Origin: Variovorax beijingensis
GTDB taxonomy: Bacteria > Pseudomonadota > Gammaproteobacteria > Burkholderiales > Burkholderiaceae_C
Direction of reading: 5' to 3'
NCBI RefSeq assembly: GCF_003951285.1
Contig: NZ_RXFQ01000001.1
Location: 1-64,000 of the forward strand
Length of the DNA: 64,000 nt
Shown here: positions 36,455 to 45,326 of the stretch, piece by piece
Position numbering within the stretch: the stretch's first letter is position 1
How the letters are laid out: each line of letters opens with the position of its first letter
Translations under genes and position numbers: made by a program
The notes under the pieces: model-generated
Database searches by the model: none
What the model was told of the DNA's origin: nothing
The model's input: only the letters and a program-made list of their open reading frames with translations

Positions 36455-37876
36455 TCAGGCAGCAGCGGCGTGCGTTGCTTTACCGGTGGCCCACGGCGCG
36501 AGCCCCGGCTCGCCGAGGTCCCAGTAGAGGCCGGCCATGATCTGCAGGCCCTCGCGTGCCAGCGGCGCGAGCAGGTGCTCGTTGGGCGCGTGCTGCGCAC
36601 AGGCCGGGTACGAATGCGGCACCCACAGCGTGGGCAGGCCCAGCAGATCGGCGAACACGTCGTTGGGCAGCGAGCCCGCGAGGTTCGGCAGCAGGTCGAC
36701 GCGCTGGCCGCTGCTCTCTTCGACGGAGCGCCGGGCCCAGTCGACCCAGGGGTTCTCCACGTCGAGCCGCGTCGCCGCGCCTTCCAGCGTGACCTTCACT
36801 TCCACGTCGCCGAAACCGTGCGCGTCGAGGTGGGCGCGCACGATGCCCGCCAGTTCGCGCCACGGCGTTCCGACCACGAAGCGCAGCTGGCAATGCGCCA
36901 CCGCCTCGGACGGAATCGCATTGACGGGCCGCTGCGGCGAACCGGCGCCGAGCGCGAGCACCTCGATGGTGTTCCAGGCCACCAGCCGCTCGGCCGGACT
37001 CAGGCCGGGCTCGCCCCAGCCTTCGTCGAGCGCGGGATCGTCGGCGCCACCGCCGATCGCGATGCCGGCCAGCGCCTCGCGCACGCCCTGCGGAATTCCA
37101 GGCGGCCGCAAGGCCTCGACCAGGATGCGCCCGCGCGCATCCACCAGCGAGGCCACCGCATGGCTCAGCACGGTGCCCGGATTGGCGAGCACGCCGCCCC
37201 AGTTGCCCGAGTGGTAGCCCCGCGCCCTGGCGCGCAGCCGCAGGCTGAAGTTGACGGCGCCGCGCGAACCCAGGAAAAGCGTGGGCCGCGCGGCGCTCAC
37301 GCGCGGCCCGTCGCTGGCGATGAACAGGTCCGCGCGCAGCCGGTCGCGCTGCTGCTCGCACACCGCGTGCAGGCCCGGCGACGCGGCCTCTTCGCCGGTC
37401 TCGATGAGCCAGGTGATGTTGTAGCCCAGGCGCCCGCTGCGCGCGCGCAGCGCGGCGGCCAGCCCGCCGAGCGCAATGCTGTGCTGGCCCTTGTTGTCGG
37501 CCGTGCCGCGCCCGTACCAGCGGTCGCCGCGCACGGTGAGCGCCCAGGGGCCAAGGCCTTCATCCCAGTGCGCCTCCTGCCCGCTCACCACGTCGCCGTG
37601 GCCATAGCTCAGCACGGTGGGCAATGCAGGGGCTTCGATGCGCCGCGCGATCAGGAAGGGCCCGCCGCCGGCCACGGGGTTCTCGACGATCTCGCATTCG
37701 AAACCGAGCGCGGCCAGTGGCGGCACCAGCTCGTCGCGCAGGTAGGCCCCGAGCGCGGGCGTGGCGGCGCCGGTGTCGCTCTCGGTGCGAAAGGCGACGC
37801 GCCGCTGCAGGTCGGCAAAGAAGCCGCCGTCGTCGAAATAGGCGGCGGCCGCGGCGAGGCTGTCGGTACGTTGCAT
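36455..37876 (-). CDS. M20 family metallopeptidase / amidohydrolase
   Basis: The protein has 473 residues from MQRTDSLAAA; an upstream in-frame start would run into the likely LysR operator region. Metal-site segments are visible: LSYGHGDVVSGQ, WYGRGTADNKGQ, IETGEEAASPGL and the late HSYPACAQHAPNEH. This is the ArgE/DapE/carboxypeptidase-type fold, probably with two zinc ions. It may cleave an N-acyl amino acid or dipeptide, but the substrate is unknown. Confidence 0.9.
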   Translation of the reverse strand: MQRTDSLAAAAAYFDDGGFFADLQRRVAFRTESDTGAATPALGAYLRDELVPPLAALGFECEIVENPVAGGGPFLIARRIEAPALPTVLSYGHGDVVSGQEAHWDEGLGPWALTVRGDRWYGRGTADNKGQHSIALGGLAAALRARSGRLGYNITWLIETGEEAASPGLHAVCEQQRDRLRADLFIASDGPRVSAARPTLFLGSRGAVNFSLRLRARARGYHSGNWGGVLANPGTVLSHAVASLVDARGRILVEALRPPGIPQGVREALAGIAIGGGADDPALDEGWGEPGLSPAERLVAWNTIEVLALGAGSPQRPVNAIPSEAVAHCQLRFVVGTPWRELAGIVRAHLDAHGFGDVEVKVTLEGAATRLDVENPWVDWARRSVEESSGQRVDLLPNLAGSLPNDVFADLLGLPTLWVPHSYPACAQHAPNEHLLAPLAREGLQIMAGLYWDLGEPGLAPWATGKATHAAAA

Positions 37877-37916
37877 GAGGGGATTTCCTGTTTGCGTGGG
37901 ATGCAGCAAGTACAAG

Positions 37917-37980
37917 GCCTGCAGGGCAATGCTTCCAGCACCGATTTCGCAAGCTACCATTGCCTTGAAGGCAACGCTTC
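37917..37980. promoter_or_regulatory. Paired LysR-type binding sites
   Basis: Site A around 37917-37935 (CCTGCAGGGCAATGCTTC) and site B around 37963-37980 (CCTTGAAGGCAACGCTTC) match at 14 of 18 positions and start 45-46 bp apart. Site B overlaps a perfect palindrome TTGCCTT-G-AAGGCAA (37960-37974). The layout suits a LysR tetramer controlling both the divergent M20/Bug genes and itself. Confidence 0.55.
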
Positions 37981-37987
37981 AATCGCC

Positions 37988-38926
37988 ATGGCACCACCGC
38001 TCCTCAGCATTCCGATGCGCCATTTCCTCGAAGTGGCGCGCAGCGGCTCGGTCAGCCAGGCCGCGGCGCGGCTGTTCGTGGCCTCGTCGGCGGTCAGCCG
38101 CCAGATCGCCAAGCTCGAGGACAGCCTGGGCACGCCGCTGTTCGAGCGCCACGCCAGGGGCATGGCGCTCACCGCGGCGGGCGAGCGGCTCGCGGCGCAC
38201 CTGCGCAATGCGCAGCTCGACATCGAGCAGGTCATCGAGCAGGTGCGCGACCTCGGCGGCCGCAGCGCGCACCGCATCCGCATGGCTTGCACCGAGGGGT
38301 TCGCGGCGCACTTCATGCCGCAGGTCATGCGCAGCTTCGAGTCGGCGCATCCGGGCACGCAGCTCGAGCTCCACGTGGGCTCGCCCGATGGCGTGAGCGC
38401 GCTGCTCGCGCGCGGCGAAGCCGACATCGCGCTCAAGTACGTGGTGGCGCCGGAGCCCGGCCTGAAGATCGAGCACTCGGCCAATGCGCCGGTGTTCGCG
38501 GTGCTGCGCCCCGACCATCCGCTGGCGCGGCAGCGCGTGGTTTCCGTGGCGGACGCGGTGCGCTATCCGCTGGCCGTGGGCGACAAGGGCGTGACCGCGC
38601 GGCAGCTGTTCGACCAGGCGTGCAGCCTGCAGGGGCTGCAGTACCGCGCGATCTTCGTCAGCAATTTTTCGTCGGTGCTGCTGCCGCTGTTGCGCACGCC
38701 GGACGTGATGCTGTCGGGACACCTCACGGTCACGCATCTCATCGATGCAGGCACGGTGGTGGCGCGCCCGTTCGCCGAGGCGCCGCTGCAGCAGCGGCAG
38801 CTTCAGGTGCTGGCGCTCGAAGGCCGCACGCTCACGCCGCTGGCGCAGGCGTTCGTGCAACACCTGGTGCATGCCATTGCCAGCGCAGGGCGGCGCAAGC
38901 TGGGCCGTGCGCGTTCGAGCGCCTGA
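37988..38926 (+). CDS. LysR family transcriptional regulator
   Basis: The protein has 312 residues from ATG 37988. The helix-turn-helix is FLEVARSGSVSQAAARLFV, then SSAVSRQIAKLEDSLG, with an effector domain to the end. The gene is divergent from the M20 peptidase/Bug pair, 111 bp between starts, with two related sites between them. It likely controls that pair in response to its substrate. Confidence 0.92.
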   Translation: MAPPLLSIPMRHFLEVARSGSVSQAAARLFVASSAVSRQIAKLEDSLGTPLFERHARGMALTAAGERLAAHLRNAQLDIEQVIEQVRDLGGRSAHRIRMACTEGFAAHFMPQVMRSFESAHPGTQLELHVGSPDGVSALLARGEADIALKYVVAPEPGLKIEHSANAPVFAVLRPDHPLARQRVVSVADAVRYPLAVGDKGVTARQLFDQACSLQGLQYRAIFVSNFSSVLLPLLRTPDVMLSGHLTVTHLIDAGTVVARPFAEAPLQQRQLQVLALEGRTLTPLAQAFVQHLVHAIASAGRRKLGRARSSA

Positions 38927-38929
38927 GCC

Positions 38930-39595
38930 TCAGCGGCCCAGCGCGTTGATGTCGGCCGGATCGAGCAGCACCTTCGGCGCGCCGTGCCGCGCCACGGCCA
39001 GCATGGCGCGGCCCACTTTCTCGGTGGTCGTCACCTTGTCGGGCCAGAGCCGGTGGGCCAGCCCGAGCACGGGCTTGAGCACCATGATCGCGGCCTGGTA
39101 GAGCGGCGTCTTCGAACGCACGCCATGCAGCGGTTGGATCATGCCGGGGCGGAACATGTAGGCGGCCTTGAACGGCAGCCTGAGCAACGCGTTTTCGGTC
39201 GCACCCTTCACGCGCGCCCACATGCGGCTGCCGCGCTCGCTGCTGTCGGTGCCCGCACCCGTCACGTAGGTGAAGGTCATACCCGGGTTGAGCCGCGCGA
39301 GCACGATGGCGGCGGCCATCGTGAGGTCGTAGGTGATGCGCCTGTAGTCGGCCTCTTGCATGCCCACCGACGACACGCCGAGGCAGAAGAAGCAGGCATC
39401 GAAGGCCTGCAATTGCGGCTCGAAGCCGCTGTAGTCGGTCATGTTCTTGATGACCACGTCCTGCAGCTTCGGGTGCTGAACCCCGGTGGCATTGCGGCCG
39501 ACCGCGACCACGCGCGCCACGTCGGGCGCAAGCAGGCATTCGCGCAGCACGCCCTGCCCCACCATGCCGGTGGCGCCGAAGATCAGGATGTTCAT
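38930..39595 (-). CDS. NAD(P)-binding Rossmann-fold epimerase/reductase-like protein
   Basis: The protein has 221 residues from MNILIFGATGMVGQG. The glycine-rich motif GATGMVGQG is at the N-terminus. A YxxxK is not obvious, though YRRITYDLTMAA and VTGAGTDSSERGS fit an atypical SDR such as the HTATIP2/oxidoreductase type. No substrate can be given. It is followed upstream by the thioredoxin-like gene (14 bp), on the same strand. Confidence 0.8.
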   Translation of the reverse strand: MNILIFGATGMVGQGVLRECLLAPDVARVVAVGRNATGVQHPKLQDVVIKNMTDYSGFEPQLQAFDACFFCLGVSSVGMQEADYRRITYDLTMAAAIVLARLNPGMTFTYVTGAGTDSSERGSRMWARVKGATENALLRLPFKAAYMFRPGMIQPLHGVRSKTPLYQAAIMVLKPVLGLAHRLWPDKVTTTEKVGRAMLAVARHGAPKVLLDPADINALGR

Positions 39596-39609
39596 GGCGA
39601 GGGGCCCGG

Positions 39610-39993
39610 TCAGACCGCGAACTCGCCGGGACGCTTTTCGAGCACCGCCAGCAGCAGGTCGACATCGAGGCTGGAAGGCTGCGGCGCCTGCAGCGCGCCG
39701 AGCATGCGCGAGAGCGTCTCGGCATGCGGCAGCAGCGGGCCCAGGAAACGGGTGCCGTCGGCACCGGCGATCAGCAGCGTGGGAAAGGTCTCGACGTCGA
39801 AGGCGTCGGCAATCTCGGCGTGGTCCTCGATGTCGACCCAGGCGAAGCGGAACTGCGGATGCGCCCGCGCCACCTGTTCGAGCAGCGGCCGGTAGTCGCG
39901 GCAGGTGCCGCACCATTCGGCGCACAGGCATACGACCCACGGCGCATCGCTGGCCGGCTCGGCGGAAACGGGGGCGGCAGGAAGAGCGCTCAA
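39610..39993 (-). CDS. Thioredoxin family protein
   Basis: The protein has 127 residues. It has the redox motif AEWCGTCRDY, the cis-proline segment ETFPTLLIAGADG, and a Pro-rich N-terminus. The CGTC centre differs from the CGPC of housekeeping thioredoxin. No signal peptide is seen, so it is probably cytosolic. It is co-transcribed with the Rossmann-fold gene downstream. Confidence 0.88.
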   Translation of the reverse strand: MSALPAAPVSAEPASDAPWVVCLCAEWCGTCRDYRPLLEQVARAHPQFRFAWVDIEDHAEIADAFDVETFPTLLIAGADGTRFLGPLLPHAETLSRMLGALQAPQPSSLDVDLLLAVLEKRPGEFAV

Positions 39994-40094
39994 GGTTGAT
40001 GCGGTGCAGGTGTGAATACGAAGCCGGGGTGGTGCGGCCGGAAGGTCGTGGCTATTATGGACAAAGCGCCTCCGGCGTTCAGGAGACCCGCACG

Positions 40095-40433
40095 ATGAAC
40101 ACCACGACTGCCCCGGAATCTGCTGTCGATCCGCGACGTTTCAAGAGTTTCGCGGAGTTCTACCCCTTCTACCTGAGCGAGCACGCCAACCGCACCTGCC
40201 GGCGCCTGCACTTCGCGGGCTCGACGATTTCGCTGCTGTGCCTGGTGGCGCTGGTCGTCACGCTCAACCCGCTCTGGCTGCTGGCCGGGCTGGTCGCGGG
40301 CTACGGCTTTGCCTGGGTCGGGCATTTCGGCTTCGAGAAGAACAAGCCGGCTTCGTTCAAGCGCCCGCTCTACAGCTTCATGGGCGACTGGGCGATGTAC
40401 CGCGACATCTGGCTGGGCAAGGTCAAGATTTGA
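40095..40433 (+). CDS. DUF962 / Mpo1-like membrane protein
   Basis: The protein has 112 residues. It shows the family pattern FAEFYPFYLSEHANRTCRRLHF, two hydrophobic helices, then WVGHFGFEKNKPASFKRPLYS. Yeast Mpo1 is an iron-dependent dioxygenase of fatty-acid alpha-oxidation, with conserved histidines; H30 and H75 or nearby are present here. Bacterial function is untested. ATTATGG upstream (about 40054) may be part of the promoter. Confidence 0.85.
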   Translation: MNTTTAPESAVDPRRFKSFAEFYPFYLSEHANRTCRRLHFAGSTISLLCLVALVVTLNPLWLLAGLVAGYGFAWVGHFGFEKNKPASFKRPLYSFMGDWAMYRDIWLGKVKI

Positions 40434-40439
40434 CGACTA

Positions 40440-41639
40440 TCAAATCAGGAGCACGTCGCCCAGACGCAGCGAGTGCAGCGGGCCTTTGCGCCACAGGTCC
40501 TCGAGCGGCTCCGCGCGCGGCATCAACAACTCCCTGAGCAGCGGCTCGATCGGCGTGGATGGATCGGCCAGCAGCACGTAGCGCGGATCTTCGTTCGCGG
40601 TCTCCTCGGCGAGCGGCGCAATCCAGTCCAGCGCCACCAGCGTTTCGAGCACCGGCACCACCTGCAGCGCATCGACCCGCATGCGCGTGACGAGTTCGGT
40701 GGCGCCCATGCCCTTGGCCGGCGTGGCGCGCGCCCGCGCCAGGTGCTGCAGCACCTCCATGGCCAACTGCAGCGGCCACCCGGCCCGCCCGCCCCGGCGC
40801 GCTACACCGGTCAGCAGGCTTGGCAGGTAGGCCGCGATGACCGCGCCCAACAGCACGATCACCCAGGCCACGTAGATCCACACCAGCAGGATCGGCACGG
40901 TGGCAAAGGCGCCGTAGAGCACCGAATAGGTCGGCACCAGGCTCAGGTAGTAGCCCAGCACGCGCTTGGCGATCTCGATGGCGGCCGCCACGAAGACGCC
41001 GCCGGCCCAGGCATGCGACCAGCGCACGTTGGTGTTGGGCACGTAGTGGTAGAGCGACGCCATGCCCGCTGCGAGCAGCACGAATTCGAAGGTGTCGAAG
41101 AACAGCTTGAGGATGCTTCCGCCCACCACGTCGCGCGACGCGGCAAACACGTACGAGGTGGTCGAGAGGCTCACCGCCAGGATCAGCGGCCCGAGCGTGA
41201 TCGCGGCCCAGTAGATCAGCACGCGCTGCGCAAAGGGCCGGGGCGAGCGTACGCGCCAGATGTTGTTGAGCGTCTTGTCGATGGTGAGGATCAGCGCGAT
41301 GGCGGTGATCAGCAGCACCACCAGGCCCGCGATGCCGAGGCCGCCGGCCTTGCTCGAGAACTGGTTCAGGTAGCCCAGCACCTGGCGCGCGATATCGTCG
41401 GGAATCAGGCTCTCGATGAGCCAGCGCTGCAGCCGCCCCTGCAGCTTGGCGAACATCGGGAACACGGTGAAGAGCGCCAGCGCCACCGTGAAGAACGGCA
41501 CCATCGCAATGGTGGTGGTGAAGGTGAGGCTGCTGGCCGTCAGGCCGAGCCGGTCTTCGCGGAAACGCTCGCCCAGCACCGCCGCGGTGTTGCCCCACGG
41601 AAAGCGCGAAAGATCCCTCCAGAGCTGACGACGATTCAT
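40440..41639 (-). CDS. YihY/UPF0761 family inner-membrane protein
   Basis: The protein has 399 residues from MNRRQLWRDLSRFPW. About six membrane helices are visible between residues 45 and 270. Family motifs include the LTASSLTFTTTIAMVPFF opening and the YHYVPNTNVRWSHAWAGG loop. A soluble C-terminal domain with a winged-helix-like appearance follows. The old 'ribonuclease BN' label for this family is wrong; function is unknown. It is divergent from the DUF2069 gene with 76 bp between starts. Confidence 0.9.
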   Translation of the reverse strand: MNRRQLWRDLSRFPWGNTAAVLGERFREDRLGLTASSLTFTTTIAMVPFFTVALALFTVFPMFAKLQGRLQRWLIESLIPDDIARQVLGYLNQFSSKAGGLGIAGLVVLLITAIALILTIDKTLNNIWRVRSPRPFAQRVLIYWAAITLGPLILAVSLSTTSYVFAASRDVVGGSILKLFFDTFEFVLLAAGMASLYHYVPNTNVRWSHAWAGGVFVAAAIEIAKRVLGYYLSLVPTYSVLYGAFATVPILLVWIYVAWVIVLLGAVIAAYLPSLLTGVARRGGRAGWPLQLAMEVLQHLARARATPAKGMGATELVTRMRVDALQVVPVLETLVALDWIAPLAEETANEDPRYVLLADPSTPIEPLLRELLMPRAEPLEDLWRKGPLHSLRLGDVLLI

Positions 41640-41715
41640 GGCCGGTATCATAAGAACCCGAACCCTTTCCCAGTCTTCGCGCACTTCGTGTCGCAGGTTC
41701 CGCGGTGTTCCGCCC

Positions 41716-42123
41716 ATGAAAACCATCACACCGCCAGCTTCCTCTTCCGTTCGCGCCACACGCTGGCTTGCCGTGGGCAGCCTCGTCGGCCTGATCGTGC
41801 TGGGCCTGGCCTGGGAACTGTGGCTCGCGCCGCTGCGGCCGGGCGGCTCGCTGCTGGCGCTCAAGGTGCTGCCGCTGGTCATTCCGCTCGCGGGGCTCTA
41901 CAAGAACCGCATGTACACCTACCGCTGGGTCAGCCTGATGGTCTGGCTCTATTTCACCGAGGGCGTGGTGCGCGCCTGGAGCGACACCAACGGCGTGGGC
42001 CAGGTGCTCGCGCTCATCGAGGTGCTGCTGTGCCTCATGCTCTTCGCGGCCTGCGCCTGGCATGTGCGGCTGCGGCTGCGCAACGCCAAGGCGGCCCGCC
42101 AACTGGAGGCTTCCACCCAATGA
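41716..42123 (+). CDS. DUF2069 membrane protein
   Basis: The protein has 135 residues from MKTITPPAS; the frame is open to 41638, but that part overlaps the divergent gene's start and does not look like the family. Three to four membrane helices are seen, with the family's KNRMYTYRWVSLMVWLYF segment. Function unknown. Its stop overlaps the next start by 4 bp (ATGA). Confidence 0.82.
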   Translation: MKTITPPASSSVRATRWLAVGSLVGLIVLGLAWELWLAPLRPGGSLLALKVLPLVIPLAGLYKNRMYTYRWVSLMVWLYFTEGVVRAWSDTNGVGQVLALIEVLLCLMLFAACAWHVRLRLRNAKAARQLEASTQ

Positions 42124-43562
42124 CGCCAATGACGACTTCTTCTTCCGCTCCCCTGATCGATCAACTGCGTGCCATCGTCGGCGCGCAGCACGTGCTGAAC
42201 GAGGGCGACCTCACGGCCTACGAACAGGACTGGCGCAAGCGCGCACGCGGCAAGTCGCTGGCCGTGGTGCGGCCCGCCAATGCGCAGCAGGTGGCCGACG
42301 TGGTCAAGGCCTGCGCCGCGGCCGGCACGGCCATCGTGCCGCAGGGCGGCAACACCGGCCTGGCCGTGGGCTCCATTCCCGACGACAGCGGCACGCAGGT
42401 GGTGCTGAGCCTGCAGCGGCTGAACGCCATCCGCACCATCGACGCCGCCAACCTCACCATGACGGTGGAGGCCGGCTGCATCCTGCAGACGCTGCAGGAG
42501 GCGGCGCAGAAGCAGGGCTTCCTGTTCCCGCTGAGCCTTGCGGCCGAGGGCAGCTGCACCATCGGCGGCAACCTTGCGACCAATGCCGGCGGCACCCAGG
42601 TGGTCCGCTACGGCAACACGCGCGAACTGTGCCTGGGCCTCGAAGTGGTCACGCCGCAGGGCGAGATCTGGGAAGGCACCAGCGGCCTGCGCAAGGACAA
42701 CACCGGCTACGACCTGCGCGACCTGATGATCGGCAGCGAAGGCACGCTCGGCATCATCACCGCGGCCACCATGAAGCTCTACCCGCTGCCCGCCGCGCAG
42801 CTCACGGCCTGGGCCGCGGTGCCCTCGCTCGACCACGCGGTCACGCTGCTGGGCCTTGCGCACAGGCAGCTGGGCTCGGGCCTCACGGGCTTCGAGGTGA
42901 TGGGCCGGTTTGCATTGAGCCTGGTCGACAAGCACATGCCGCAGCTGCGCGTGCCCTTCATCGGCGACGAAGCCGTGCCGTACTGTGTGCTGCTCGAGAA
43001 CTCCGACAGCGAATCCGAAGACCATGCGCGCGCACGCTTCGAGGCGCTGCTCGAAACGGCTTTCGAAGACGGCTGCGTGACCGATGCGGTGGTGGCCGAG
43101 AACCTCGCGCAGGCGCACCAGCTCTGGCACATCCGCGAAAGCATTCCGCTCGCGCAGGCCGAAGAGGGCCTGAACATCAAGCACGACATCTCGATTCCGG
43201 TGTCGCGCATTCCGGCCTTCGTGGCGGACACCGACGCGCTGCTGGCGCGCGAGATTGCCGGCGTGCGGCTGGTGAACTTCGGCCACCTGGGCGACGGCAA
43301 CCTGCACTACAACGTGCAGGCGCCCGAGAACATCGACACCAAGGCCTTCCTGAAGGACGAGGAAGAGCGCATCAACACGCTGGTGTACGACGCGGTCGAG
43401 AAGTTCGGCGGCTCGTTCTCGGCCGAGCATGGCGTGGGTTCGCTCAAGGTCGACAAGCTCGAGAAGCACAAGTCGCCGGTGGCGCTGGAGATGATGCGGG
43501 CGATCAAGCGCGGGCTCGATCCGAAGAACATCCTCAACCCGGGCCGCGTGATCCGGGTCTAG
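42120..43562 (+). CDS. FAD-linked oxidase, D-2-hydroxyacid dehydrogenase type
   Basis: The protein has 480 residues. The FAD-binding PQGGNTGLAVGS near residue 75 and GGNLATNAGGTQVVRYGNTR follow the VAO/PCMH fold. The C-terminal catalytic domain contains NFGHLGDGNLHYN and EHGVGSLK, the metal-linked pattern of D-lactate, glycolate and D-2-hydroxyglutarate dehydrogenases. Without GlcE/GlcF partners it is more likely a single-subunit D-2-hydroxyglutarate or D-lactate type. Its start overlaps the DUF2069 stop. Confidence 0.9.
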   Translation: MTPMTTSSSAPLIDQLRAIVGAQHVLNEGDLTAYEQDWRKRARGKSLAVVRPANAQQVADVVKACAAAGTAIVPQGGNTGLAVGSIPDDSGTQVVLSLQRLNAIRTIDAANLTMTVEAGCILQTLQEAAQKQGFLFPLSLAAEGSCTIGGNLATNAGGTQVVRYGNTRELCLGLEVVTPQGEIWEGTSGLRKDNTGYDLRDLMIGSEGTLGIITAATMKLYPLPAAQLTAWAAVPSLDHAVTLLGLAHRQLGSGLTGFEVMGRFALSLVDKHMPQLRVPFIGDEAVPYCVLLENSDSESEDHARARFEALLETAFEDGCVTDAVVAENLAQAHQLWHIRESIPLAQAEEGLNIKHDISIPVSRIPAFVADTDALLAREIAGVRLVNFGHLGDGNLHYNVQAPENIDTKAFLKDEEERINTLVYDAVEKFGGSFSAEHGVGSLKVDKLEKHKSPVALEMMRAIKRGLDPKNILNPGRVIRV

Positions 43563-43565
43563 CCT

Positions 43566-43943
43566 CTAACCGGGAAAGTCCTCGCCGCGCAGCTCGATCG
43601 GCTGGCCGTGCGGCGTGCGGTCCGCGGCGCGGTCCCAGGCGCGGCGGTAGCGCGCGAGTTCGTCTTCGGAGCTGGCGCCCTTGCGCGCGACCAGGCTTTC
43701 GAGCGCGGCGAGCCAGTGGCGGTAGTAGGTGCCGCCGGTGTCGGGGTCGCCGGCGGCCTGTGCGGCCGCGATCTGTGCCGCAAGCACTTCGGCCCATTCA
43801 ACCCAGGTGAACAGGCCGCGCTCGTGCAGCGCCAGCGTCATCGCAAAGGCCTGCGCCTCCCAGGGTGCATTGAACACCGGCCCGCCGGCATCGCGCGGCA
43901 TGCCGGGGGCGAGCGCGAGTGGCGGTGCCATGCCGCTCTTCAT
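43566..43943 (-). CDS. Nitrile hydratase accessory protein
   Basis: The protein has 125 residues. It resembles the N-terminal half of the beta subunit encoded next to it: FNAPWEAQAFAMTLALHERG and TYYRHWLAALESLV here match FHAAWEPRALALTLAMG and YYQIWLGALEQLML there. In cobalt nitrile hydratases such a beta-like protein (the P14K/NhlE type) carries the alpha subunit and delivers cobalt. It is the third gene of the alpha-beta-accessory operon and overlaps beta by 4 bp. Confidence 0.88.
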   Translation of the reverse strand: MKSGMAPPLALAPGMPRDAGGPVFNAPWEAQAFAMTLALHERGLFTWVEWAEVLAAQIAAAQAAGDPDTGGTYYRHWLAALESLVARKGASSEDELARYRRAWDRAADRTPHGQPIELRGEDFPG

Positions 43944-44605
43944 GCGGCGGGCTCCAGGTAGCTTTCCCAGGCGTCGACCGACACCGCGAGGTTCTGGCGC
44001 GGCGCGCCTTCGCCCCAGAGCTCGGCCTCGTCGAAGACCACGGTGTAGAGCCACTGCGGCTGCTCGCCCAGGCCCTGCGCATGGGCATCGGCGAACACAT
44101 GCGCGCCATGCACATGCTCGATCACGCCGTGCTTGCCCTGCACGTAGCCCGGCAGCCGCGTGTGGTGGTCGACGTTGCCGGTGCGCATGCGCACCGGCTG
44201 GCCGACGGCAAAGCGCGCCGGGCCTGGCTCGGCGCGCTGGACGGGCGAGCCCTTGGCCAGCACGGCGGAAACATTGGCCGCCTGCAGCACACGGGCGACC
44301 GGTGCCGCGGGATGGCGCATCTCGCCGGATGCGAGCTCGTCCGCAAAGACCTGGCCGCGCTGCAGCATCAGCTGCTCCAGTGCGCCAAGCCAGATCTGGT
44401 AGTAGCTCAGGTTTCCGTAGCCGGGCAGCGTCTCGCGCACGGCGCGGCTCGCATCGATGTTCCAGGAGCCGGTTGCGCCCATGGCAAGCGTGAGCGCCAG
44501 CGCGCGCGGCTCCCACGCGGCATGGAACAGCTCGCCCTCGGGCTCGGGCGTGACCGGGCCGAAACCGGGCTGGCCGCCAAGGTCGGCATGGGTGACATAG
44601 CTCAT
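43940..44605 (-). CDS. nthB: Nitrile hydratase beta subunit
   Basis: The protein has 221 residues from MSYVTHADLGG; GGAGG is well spaced upstream. The helical N-terminal half is followed by the beta-barrel C-terminal domain: FAVGQPVRMRTGNVDHHTRLPGYVQGKHGVIEHV, with arginines of the kind that contact the metal-ligand sulfenic and sulfinic acids of alpha. The 55 bp between alpha and beta contain no other gene. It forms the heterodimer that hydrates nitriles to amides. Confidence 0.93.
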   Translation of the reverse strand: MSYVTHADLGGQPGFGPVTPEPEGELFHAAWEPRALALTLAMGATGSWNIDASRAVRETLPGYGNLSYYQIWLGALEQLMLQRGQVFADELASGEMRHPAAPVARVLQAANVSAVLAKGSPVQRAEPGPARFAVGQPVRMRTGNVDHHTRLPGYVQGKHGVIEHVHGAHVFADAHAQGLGEQPQWLYTVVFDEAELWGEGAPRQNLAVSVDAWESYLEPAA

Positions 44606-44660
44606 AGCGTGACCTCCGTGCTTTGCACTGCGGTATTCGCCTTGGGAGCGGCCCGGCGGC

Positions 44661-45290
44661 TCATGCGGCACTCCCTGGCGTTGCCGGTGCTTCCACCCGC
44701 CGCGTGCCGATCATCGAATCGCGCGTGACCAGCGCGGCAAGCTCTTCTTCGCTCATGCCTTCGGTGCCTTCCGGGCGCTGCGGTATGACGAGGTAGCGCA
44801 CCTCGGCAGTCGAATCCCAGACGCGGATGCGCGTCGACTCGGGCAGCACCGTGCCGAAATCGGCCAGCACGCCGCGCGGGTCTTTCACGGCCCGCGAGCG
44901 GTACGGCGCGCTCTTGTACCAGGTGGGCGGCAGGCCGAGCACCGGCCAGGGGTAGCAGCTGCACAGGGTGCAGACGACCATGTGGTGCTGCTCGGCCGTG
45001 TTCTCCACCGCCACCATGTGCTCGCCTTGGCGGCCGGTGTAGCCCAGCGAGGCGATGGCGGCCGTGGCATCCTTCAGCAGCCAGTCGCGGAACGCCCGGT
45101 CGACCCAGGCCCGGGCCACCACGCGCGCGCCGTTGCGCGGGCCGATGCGGGTCTGGTAGGTGTCGATCAGCACGTCGAGTGCGGCCGGATCGATGTAGCC
45201 CTTCTGGGTGAGCACGCTCTCGAGCGCCCGCACGCGCAGGTCCATCTCGCCGAGTTCGCTGTGTTCGTGGGAGTGGTCATGGCCGGTCAT
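44661..45290 (-). CDS. nthA: Nitrile hydratase alpha subunit, cobalt type
   Basis: The protein has 209 residues. The metal-binding motif is [11 protein letters not shown], with C107, C110, S111 and C112. Threonine between the first two cysteines, instead of serine, marks cobalt-type rather than iron-type enzymes. The N-terminus HDHSHEH is unusually histidine-rich. The gene is first in the operon, with 36 bp to the divergent thyA start. No amidase, nitrilase or aldoxime gene is nearby. Confidence 0.95.
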   Translation of the reverse strand: MTGHDHSHEHSELGEMDLRVRALESVLTQKGYIDPAALDVLIDTYQTRIGPRNGARVVARAWVDRAFRDWLLKDATAAIASLGYTGRQGEHMVAVENTAEQHHMVVCTLCSCYPWPVLGLPPTWYKSAPYRSRAVKDPRGVLADFGTVLPESTRIRVWDSTAEVRYLVIPQRPEGTEGMSEEELAALVTRDSMIGTRRVEAPATPGSAA

Positions 45291-45326
45291 CGGCCAATGC
45301 TAGCGCCGCCCCGTAAAATTCCCAAC

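Noticed and set aside
35468..37987. Very long plus-strand open frame running into the LysR gene at 37988
   Set aside because: It lies antisense to the Bug and M20 genes, which are well supported. Only the part from 37988 has LysR sequence.
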